This document shows positions 58,281-64,000 of a stretch of 64,000 bases of DNA, one piece after another. The notes under the pieces were generated by a model. That model saw nothing but the letters and a program-made list of their open reading frames with translations, made no database searches and was not told the origin of the DNA. Every line of letters begins with the position of its first letter. Position 1 is the first letter of the stretch. A program made the position numbers and the translations under genes. This stretch comes from Dyadobacter sp. MSC1_007 (lineage in GTDB: Bacteria; Bacteroidota; Bacteroidia; Cytophagales; Spirosomataceae), in contig NZ_JAMOZL010000005.1 of the NCBI RefSeq assembly GCF_023667495.1, positions 310,001-374,000 of the forward strand, written 5' to 3'.

Positions 58281-58321
58281 AAAATAAGGGAGGGTGGAGC
58301 GATCCGTCTTCCCTTATTTTT
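58281..58321 (+). terminator. Strong rho-independent terminator of the susC2 operon
   Basis: AAAATAAGGGA (58281-58291) pairs perfectly with TCCCTTATTTT (58310-58320) and an inner GGA/TCC pair extends the stem. The T-run makes it a classical terminator, 42 nt after the last phosphoesterase. Confidence 0.88.
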
Positions 58322-58386
58322 GTGCCGGCGAAAGATTGACGTTTTAGTGGCTTGGCGACCTAAAATATGTTTTCCTGTAATCCCGG

Positions 58387-58852
58387 CTATTTGCAATCCT
58401 GCTTTATGTTGCGGTACCATCGCCCGTCTTCGGTTACCATTCCATTTTCATCGTATTTTAGCTTATAAGATTCAGTAAAAGAGTATTGAGAACCTGTTGT
58501 TGTTTCGGTTTTAATGAGATTGTTTTTTGAAAACACGAACGGTGCAGAATAGTGATGATTGTAGGACAGGAGGTGTATTTGGTTCATGGAGTTCAATTGA
58601 GAATCGTAAAAATGATTTTTGGATTGCATAAGAACCATTTGCCCTTCTTTCTCTTCCCAGTAATGTTCCAGATTGCCATAATTGTCATATTGGTAATCAT
58701 ATTTTTTTAACGCATCCGGTTTCCCTTCGACACCGACGGAGTCGTCCCAGAACATGTAAAGCATTGGTTCCGGCTTATCAGACGTTCCGCACCCGAAGGT
58801 GAGTCGGGTAATTTTCTTTGAGGCCGTTGGTGAAACTGGCCTCGTCTTTATT
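58387..58852 (-). pseudogene. 5'-truncated hypothetical gene
   Basis: The minus-strand frame encodes a coherent C-terminal portion (about 155 residues; KYDYQYDNYGNLEHYWEEKE, ESYKLKYDENGMVTEDGRWY), rich in YD-like short repeats similar to Bacteroidota lipoproteins. Upstream of about 58852 the frame runs into the antisense of a GH10 fragment, so the original start and signal peptide are lost. The longer open frame to 59001 is therefore chimeric. The parental function is unknown. Confidence 0.7.
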
Positions 58853-59029
58853 TCTATGAGCCTACTGCTGCCGAACTCGAAAAATCCATTACGCAATTTG
58901 CAAGCCTGGGACTGGAAGTTCAGATTACCGAGATGTTTCGGCGCATCCGAAAGAACATCAGCGCCGCGAACAACGGCCAACCGACACCGGCGTACTAACA
59001 CCGGAAATGACGCAGAAACAGGGAGCTCA
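58853..59029 (+). pseudogene. Decayed fragment of a GH10 xylanase gene
   Basis: This segment aligns to 48625-48803 inside the intact xylanase gene (codons about 240-298). The first 70 or so bases are almost identical, after which differences accumulate. A 4-nt deletion directly after the nucleophile codon (GAG at 58930-58932, then ATGTTTCG in place of CTGGATGTTTCG) breaks the frame. Both ends of the gene are missing. It is a remnant of a duplicated or recombined xylanase gene. Confidence 0.88.
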
Positions 59030-59038
59030 TTGGAAGAT

Positions 59039-59100
59039 TAAAAGCCTTACCAGTCTTTTGACGCTGGGGATTACGATTTTGTCGTTCTGAATGGATTGAA
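59039..59100 (+). pseudogene. Fragment of a calcineurin-like phosphoesterase gene
   Basis: Read in frame, the bases give PYQSFDAGDYDFVVLNG. This corresponds to PYYSFDAGNHHFVVLNG in the intact phosphoesterase at 57267-58238 (around 57621-57671). The DNA is clearly diverged from that gene, so the source may be a paralogue. It follows the GH10 fragment directly and has no start or end of its own. The remaining bases to 59221 hold no gene. Confidence 0.72.
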
Positions 59101-59221
59101 GGTTGAACGCTGATACAAAATCCGTTAAGGAGCAGGACGTTTAATAGGATAATTACTATTTGGTAGTCAGATGGTTAGTAGCCAGATATATATTTACGAG
59201 TAACCGTCCCTGTCTACCATC

Positions 59222-60889
59222 ATGAGAAAATCAAAAACTACCGGGAGTTTAAAAGTGCATGCCGTATCTGGCACATATGTAGTAATACTTGGCATAAATC
59301 TTCCGGAAAATCTTTGTGAAGGTTTGCTTGGGTTTTCAATCCATCGTAAGAATCCAAAAGATAATGAGGCGCTCTATTTGCAGGGTATGAAGGCTTTCGC
59401 GGAGACAGATCCAGGATTTCCACCCGGCTCATTATATTCGACCAAAGATCATCCCGTACAGAGTTTTCAATGGGCGGACTACTCGGCAAAACCAGGCTAC
59501 ACTTACACTTATACGGTAGCCGCGCTACGGGGCACTCCGAACGATTTGGTTGAATTTGCCAGCACCAGCATTGAGATCGTCACAGAAAGCCCGCAGGGAG
59601 GAGATCATGATGTTTATTTCAACCGGGGAACGGCGGCATCTCAGGAATATGTCAGGAGGTTCGGAAATCTGGTACCCGATGATGTAGTACCTCAATCAAG
59701 TGCTTTCGAATGGTTGTCGCGGGGGTTATATGAGGCATTAACGGATTATATCGAATCCTGTGTTCCGCAACGGCACAGTCTGAGAATTGCAGCCTATGAA
59801 TTCGCATTTACGCCTTTTTTAGAGCTTTTGAAAAAAACGTCACAAAGGGGAGTAGATATACAAATTGTTTTTGATGAGAGAAAGGATAAACCGGGAATTA
59901 AGAACCGTGAAGCAATAAGCGCAGCCGGAATTGCTGACCTCTGTACTCCGCGTAAGAAGGGGCGGTCTGCTATATCACACAATAAATTCATAGTCAAACT
60001 AGATAATGATGTTCCCGTGTCCGTTTGGACGGGAGGTACAAACTTTTCGGAAGGGGGGATCTATGGTCACTCCAATGTGGCCCATGTGATAGAAGATTCC
60101 AACATTGCGGCCTCATTTCTGAAATATTGGACCGAGCTACAGCTTGATCCTGAAAATGATGCGATTAAAGCAAAGACGGAAGAAATTTCACCTCTGCCGG
60201 TGTTTCCGGTGCCGACCGGAACTTCGGTGATTTTTAGCCCAAGGACAAATTTGGCGGTTTTAGATCTGTATTCGAATCTGGCCATGAATGCAAAGGATGG
60301 CTTACTAATGACTTTTGCCTTTGGTATGAATAAAGTTTTCCAGGACGTTTATAAAAATAGCAGGGCACCATTTCGGCTTGCTCTAATGGAAAAAGCTACT
60401 CGGACCTTCAAAAAAACGGAAGAGCAAAAAAAGAAGGCTGAAGAGGCGCAAATCCAGATTCTAAGAAATATGCCTGAAAATGTGTTCTCCATTGGAAATT
60501 TCATCACAACAAACAAATTTGATGGCTGGGTAAAGGAAAAGTTGACGGGGTTTAATGTGAACGTAAATTTTATTCACAATAAATTTATGCTGATCGACCC
60601 GCTTGGGAATGACCCGATTGTCATAGCCGGATCTGCAAATTTTAGTGCAGCATCAACAGACAAGAATGATGAGAACATGGTCATCGTCAGGGGCAATACC
60701 CGGGTTGCGGATATTTACCTGGGAGAATTCATGAGGTTGTTTAAACATTTCTCATTCAGGGAATCCTTGAAATTTAGAGAGCCCGATCAGCCACCTAAAC
60801 CGTTGAGGACGGACGATTGGTGGAAAGCCAGTTTTGGTAATACACCGGAAGCATCGAGAAGGAAGTTTTTTGCCAAAGTTAATGAATAG
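59222..60889 (+). CDS. Phospholipase D-like protein with two HKD motifs
   Basis: A 555-residue soluble protein without signal peptide. Residues about 1-130 form a beta-rich, FN3-like N-terminal domain (GYTYTYTVAALRG). The PLD half 1 has His253 in SHNKFIVKLDND and TGGTNFS. Half 2 has His452 in IHNKFMLID followed by IAGSANFSAAST and NDENMVIV, the canonical HxKxxxxD-GSxxN-E arrangement. The first HKD has one extra residue before Asp. A Lys/Glu-rich helix (about 395-420) joins the halves. PLD-fold enzymes include lipases, nucleases and transferases; the cytoplasmic location makes a nuclease or phosphodiesterase role possible. It stands alone next to a recombination scar. Confidence 0.88.
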   Translation: MRKSKTTGSLKVHAVSGTYVVILGINLPENLCEGLLGFSIHRKNPKDNEALYLQGMKAFAETDPGFPPGSLYSTKDHPVQSFQWADYSAKPGYTYTYTVAALRGTPNDLVEFASTSIEIVTESPQGGDHDVYFNRGTAASQEYVRRFGNLVPDDVVPQSSAFEWLSRGLYEALTDYIESCVPQRHSLRIAAYEFAFTPFLELLKKTSQRGVDIQIVFDERKDKPGIKNREAISAAGIADLCTPRKKGRSAISHNKFIVKLDNDVPVSVWTGGTNFSEGGIYGHSNVAHVIEDSNIAASFLKYWTELQLDPENDAIKAKTEEISPLPVFPVPTGTSVIFSPRTNLAVLDLYSNLAMNAKDGLLMTFAFGMNKVFQDVYKNSRAPFRLALMEKATRTFKKTEEQKKKAEEAQIQILRNMPENVFSIGNFITTNKFDGWVKEKLTGFNVNVNFIHNKFMLIDPLGNDPIVIAGSANFSAASTDKNDENMVIVRGNTRVADIYLGEFMRLFKHFSFRESLKFREPDQPPKPLRTDDWWKASFGNTPEASRRKFFAKVNE

Positions 60890-61033
60890 CAGCGCAGTCG
60901 GGCCTTGCACCATCCGGTGCTCGGCTCGACAATATTGTTGCCCTTTCGCAAAGTCGATTAAGTTATTCTGGTGGTCTTAAAGCCCCGATCTCCACATCGC
61001 TGTTTGTGAGATACATGACATACTACAAATAAA

Positions 61034-61101
61034 TTGACATGCTCAACAAAACAAGTTGACATGCTCAACAAAGTCGAGCGCCCTGCGCCCACCTACATTT
61101 G
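61034..61101 (+). promoter_or_regulatory. SDR gene promoter with 17-bp direct repeat
   Basis: TTGACATGCTCAACAAA occurs exactly twice, at 61034-61050 and 61056-61072 (22-bp period, about two helical turns). A Bacteroidota -7 element TACATTTG is at 61094-61101, 37 bp before the ATG of the SDR gene. The repeats abut the -33 position, as expected for an AraC-type activator site. The AraC gene at 62199 is a natural candidate. Confidence 0.72.
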
Positions 61102-61137
61102 TAATGTCATTTGAATCAGGAACAAAACAGCAAACAA

Positions 61138-62151
61138 ATGGAGAAGAACAATTATCAAGGAGCGTTACAATATCCAATCGGATCAGGATTTAACGCAGCA
61201 TCAACAGCAAGTGAGGTTATCAAAGGCATCGACCTGACTGGGAAAATTGCAATCGTAACAGGCGGTAATGCAGGCATCGGCCTGGAAACTACCAGAGTAC
61301 TCGCAGCCGCAGGCGCAACGGTGATCGTAGCAGCAAGGGATATTGAAAAAGCAAAAAGAAATCTGGAAGGCGTTCCGAACGTAGAAATTGAGGCAATGGA
61401 CCTGATCCAGCCTGGCACTATTGATGCTTTTGCCGAAAGGTTTCTTACTTCGGAAAGGCCTCTTCATCTGCTCATTAACAATGCCGGCATTATGTGGGTG
61501 CCGCTGCAAAGGGATAGCCGTGGGATCGAATCGCAGTTGGCGACCAATTATTTGGGACAGTACCAGCTTGTGGCTCGATTGTGGCCTGCACTAAAAAAAG
61601 CAAATGGTGCAAGAGTGGTCAACGTCTCCTCATACGGCCATCAGATGGCCCCCTTCAATTTCGATGATCCTAATTTCGAGCATAGGGAATACCAAACACT
61701 TCTGGGCTATGGACAATCAAAAACGGCCAGTAATCTGTTTGCCCTTGAATTGGACAATCGCGCCAAAGCATTTAATGTGAGGGCATACTCATTACATCCG
61801 GGCTCAATCGCGGGCACGGAGCTAGGCAGAGATGCGGATGTGGAACTGTTCAAACAGATGGGCTTCTTTGACGAGAATGGCAATATGCGCCCGGAAATCC
61901 TTGCTGGCCTGAAAACCATTCCTCAAGGTGCGGCGACCACAATATGGTGCGCGACCAGTCCGCTCCTCGATAACATCGGCGGGGTATATTGTGAAGATGG
62001 GGACATTGCAGAATTGGACCTTGGGAACTTTGGACAAGATAATGGCCTCGGAACACGCGGCGTGCAGCTCTATTCACTTGATGAAGGGAATGCAAAAAAG
62101 CTTTGGGACCTCAGCGAAGAAATGACAGGTATTGCCTTCGAGGTCAGCTAG
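61138..62151 (+). CDS. Short-chain dehydrogenase/reductase
   Basis: A protein of about 337 residues with the classical SDR Rossmann fold: cofactor motif TGGNAGIGLETTR, NNAGIMW, and the active-site YGQSKTASN (Tyr and Lys) preceded by VVNVSSYGHQMAP (Ser). It belongs to the retinol-dehydrogenase/WWOX-like long SDR group. Asp/Arg after the second strand (VAARDIEKAKR) suggests NADP(H) preference. The ATG at 61138 is used here; the upstream TTG at 61111 lies too close to the inferred transcription start. The AraC regulator follows after 47 nt. Confidence 0.92.
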   Translation: MEKNNYQGALQYPIGSGFNAASTASEVIKGIDLTGKIAIVTGGNAGIGLETTRVLAAAGATVIVAARDIEKAKRNLEGVPNVEIEAMDLIQPGTIDAFAERFLTSERPLHLLINNAGIMWVPLQRDSRGIESQLATNYLGQYQLVARLWPALKKANGARVVNVSSYGHQMAPFNFDDPNFEHREYQTLLGYGQSKTASNLFALELDNRAKAFNVRAYSLHPGSIAGTELGRDADVELFKQMGFFDENGNMRPEILAGLKTIPQGAATTIWCATSPLLDNIGGVYCEDGDIAELDLGNFGQDNGLGTRGVQLYSLDEGNAKKLWDLSEEMTGIAFEVS

Positions 62152-62198
62152 AACATCTTTAACTTTATAATCCGGCATGCGTCAGTTATTTTGTCAAA

Positions 62199-63017
62199 AT
62201 GGAACATATATCCAGGTATCTAACCAAAGAGATCAAGCTTTCCTGTTATGAGGACAAGTTGTCTAAATCAGATCTGATGTTTGATGATCATATGCTGGTT
62301 TGGTTTATTTCCGGTGAAACAAAAATTATCCAATGGGATACCAGTTTTAATTTTAAAACCGGCGACATTTTCCTGATCCCAAGAAATCAATTGGCGACCG
62401 TAGTCAATTATCCCAAAAATGGCTTACCGCATAGAACAGTGGTTATGCATTTGTCATTGGAGCGGTTGAAGAAATTCTATGAAAACGTAGACGTTAAGAG
62501 AAGGGCGCAACCCGAACAAAAAATATATAGTTTCAGCAATCACCCGTTACTGGAAAGTTGCTTGGCATCATTAATGCCTTATTTCGATGTGGAAGGGGAA
62601 TTTCCTGAAAGCCTCGCCTCGTTAAAAATAACGGAAGCCATAAGTATCCTGCGGGTAATTGATCCTGGTGTTGATAGCGTACTGGCAAATTTCGACGCGC
62701 CGGGTAAAATTGATCTGGTCGGTTTTATGCAGCGAAATTTCATGTTCAATATATCATTAGAGAGATTGAGCTACTTAACGGGACGTAGTTTATCAACATT
62801 TAACAGGGATTTTAAGAAATGTTTCAACACGCCTCCTCAAAAATGGCTAACAGATAAAAGACTTGAACTAGCTTATTACCAATTGTCGGAAAATAGAAAA
62901 AAATCGACTGAGGTTTATCTTGAAGTGGGATTTGAAGACCTGTCCCATTTTTCATTTGTCTTCAAGAAGAAATATGGGATTTCCCCTAATCAAGTAGAGC
63001 CGCTGCATTTCTCTTGA
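62199..63017 (+). CDS. AraC-family transcriptional regulator
   Basis: A 272-residue regulator. The N-terminal half is a cupin-like effector domain (WFISGETKIIQWDTSFNFKT, GDIFLIPRNQLATV). The C-terminal half has two HTH motifs: FNISLERLSYLTGRSLSTFN and STEVYLEVGFEDLSHFSFVF, followed by KKYGISPNQV. Such regulators often activate a neighbouring oxidoreductase gene of the SDR type in Bacteroidota. The direct repeat upstream of that gene is a good target site. It is convergent with the CobN-like gene. Confidence 0.92.
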   Translation: MEHISRYLTKEIKLSCYEDKLSKSDLMFDDHMLVWFISGETKIIQWDTSFNFKTGDIFLIPRNQLATVVNYPKNGLPHRTVVMHLSLERLKKFYENVDVKRRAQPEQKIYSFSNHPLLESCLASLMPYFDVEGEFPESLASLKITEAISILRVIDPGVDSVLANFDAPGKIDLVGFMQRNFMFNISLERLSYLTGRSLSTFNRDFKKCFNTPPQKWLTDKRLELAYYQLSENRKKSTEVYLEVGFEDLSHFSFVFKKKYGISPNQVEPLHFS

Positions 63018-63023
63018 TTAACA

Positions 63024-64000
63024 TTAAATTTTCCATTGTTTTCCTGCAAGAAACGATAATGTGATCAGTGCAACCATCCAGAATAGCCTCGTTTCTGAAG
63101 GCTTAGCAGGATTGCTTTCCTTGTGCGTTGCTGGCTTTTCTTTTTTTACTTCTTCAATTTTATAACCGCTAACTTCCGATGGATCCCGCCTTACTGTTTC
63201 CTGCACAGGCTGTTGTTCATTTTTAGAGTTTACAGAAGGCTGAGAAGCCGGTTTTGAAGCAGCCTGCTGTGCAGCAGCCGGTGGCTTGGAACCACCTGTG
63301 GTGCCGGGTCCGGTGCTGTGAATAGCAGCCAGTTGCTGATTGTAGGATTGAAACTGAGTTGCCGTGATTCCCTGAATATTCTGCATCTTATCGGAAATGA
63401 AACTAGTGAGGCTACTGTTATCACACACATTACTGTTGCACGAAAGGCCTGTTTCCGCTACGGTACTCATATATTCGCTGATTAGTTTCCGGGTTACTTT
63501 TTCATCCGGGTGCCAGTAGTCTTTTCTGACCACTTCCAGCATTCGCGAAAGTGTTGTCTGGTAAGCATACATATTTTTGGCATCGCGGAACTTCTTTTTA
63601 ATTTCCAGTCCGTACTGATCTTCAACATAGGTATCATACATCTGTTGCCACTTGTTTTCGTCGATCGCTTCTGGCACGGTAACTTGCCATCCCCAAAGAT
63701 GCGCCACTACTTTGTTGATCATCCTGGCGCCCGAATAACCTTCATCGAGCATTTCATTGATCCACTTGGGATTCAAATAGCGGGTTTTCATTTCCCTTCC
63801 GATGTATTTATCCAGTGACTCCTGTCCCATCTGATTTGGGTCAGCAAGGTTTGTCACTGTCACGTCAGGCGTTTTGCCATCCACAGACCTGACTGCCATA
63901 GCCGTTGCGCCCAGGTACTGGTAGAAATCATCATTGTCCAGGGCACCATAAACATTCGAAGACCGGCTGTGGACTACGGTTTTAGTCCCGGATAGAGAGC
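63024..64000 (-). CDS. CobN/HmuS-like chelatase, C-terminal part (runs off right edge)
   Basis: The frame is open to the right edge and encodes the C-terminal 325 or so residues of a CobN/BchH-family protein: VVHSRSSNVYGALDNDDFYQ, GREMKTRYLNPKWINEML, GYSGARMINKVVAHLWGWQV and RMLEVVRKDYWHPDE. After the catalytic domain comes a Pro/Ala/Gln-rich linker and a C-terminal membrane helix (LFWMVALITLSFLAGKQW). Class I chelatases insert Co or Mg in tetrapyrroles. A membrane-anchored CobN-like protein in Bacteroidota is reminiscent of HmuS, which acts on haem. The first ATG inside the window (63899) is internal, not the start. Confidence 0.9.
   Translation of the reverse strand, partial: SLSGTKTVVHSRSSNVYGALDNDDFYQYLGATAMAVRSVDGKTPDVTVTNLADPNQMGQESLDKYIGREMKTRYLNPKWINEMLDEGYSGARMINKVVAHLWGWQVTVPEAIDENKWQQMYDTYVEDQYGLEIKKKFRDAKNMYAYQTTLSRMLEVVRKDYWHPDEKVTRKLISEYMSTVAETGLSCNSNVCDNSSLTSFISDKMQNIQGITATQFQSYNQQLAAIHSTGPGTTGGSKPPAAAQQAASKPASQPSVNSKNEQQPVQETVRRDPSEVSGYKIEEVKKEKPATHKESNPAKPSETRLFWMVALITLSFLAGKQWKI

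Noticed and set aside
58387..59001. 204-codon minus-strand frame as one intact gene
   Set aside because: Its first 50 codons are the antisense of a GH10 fragment; only the remainder looks like real protein, so it is called a truncated gene.
59222..62151. Defence island around the PLD-like gene
   Set aside because: Neighbours are an SDR gene, an AraC regulator and pseudogene pieces; no helicase, methylase or other defence component is present.

Overview
The window looks like a chromosomal segment of a Bacteroidota member of the Cytophagales (Dyadobacter/Spirosoma type; inferred from gene content, not from a marker gene). Two SusC/SusD pairs, a hybrid two-component regulator, a FecI/FecR pair with an STN-containing SusC, clusters of MacB/FtsX-type permeases without an ATPase, a PadR regulator, lipoprotein signals and TAnnTTTG-type -7 elements all fit that phylum. 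No rRNA, tRNA or CRISPR array was recognised.

Layout. 1-960: right part of an IS3-family element. 975-7432 (minus): a very large SpvB/FG-GAP/RHS secreted protein with a probable polymorphic-toxin type 23 C-terminus, and an overlapping small lipoprotein that may be its immunity partner. 7687-8859: CE15-like glucuronoyl esterase. 8878-13353 (minus): BlaI-like repressor, M56/BlaR1-like peptidase and an outer-membrane receptor as one operon, with a palindromic operator in front. 13.5-16.6 kb: small hypotheticals, an OsmC protein, a lipoprotein and a HigBA-like toxin-antitoxin pair. 16.9-19.1 kb: divergent serine hydrolase and DUF6624-like gene sharing a striking double-dyad operator. 19.1-28.4 kb (minus): three FtsX-type permeases and a PadR regulator, interrupted by a DUF6934-like gene, a 50-codon gene and a cluster of REP-like hairpins. 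28.6-31.0 kb: RsbQ-like hydrolase with a PAS histidine kinase, facing a single-domain response regulator.

31.2-58.3 kb is the core: a composite polysaccharide utilisation locus. SusC1/SusD1 is followed by a hybrid two-component regulator (HTCS) heading a tight run of GH95, GH43, ThuA, tandem CE1 esterase and GH10 xylanase. Together they suggest a decorated (glucurono)arabinoxylan as target. The SusC1 and HTCS promoters carry the same TGTAACAT-N13-TGTAACAT direct repeat at the same place relative to the -7 element, which marks a small regulon, probably an autoregulated HTCS circuit. A second unit (FecI, FecR, SusC2 with STN domain, SusD2 and two Tat-type calcineurin-like phosphoesterases) ends at a strong terminator.

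58.4-59.1 kb is a recombination scar: a 5'-truncated gene abuts a frameshifted copy of part of the GH10 xylanase and then a scrap of a phosphoesterase gene. 59.2-64.0 kb holds a two-HKD phospholipase D-like protein, a short-chain dehydrogenase with a 17-bp direct repeat in its promoter, an AraC regulator, and the C-terminal part of a membrane-anchored CobN/HmuS-like chelatase that runs off the right edge.
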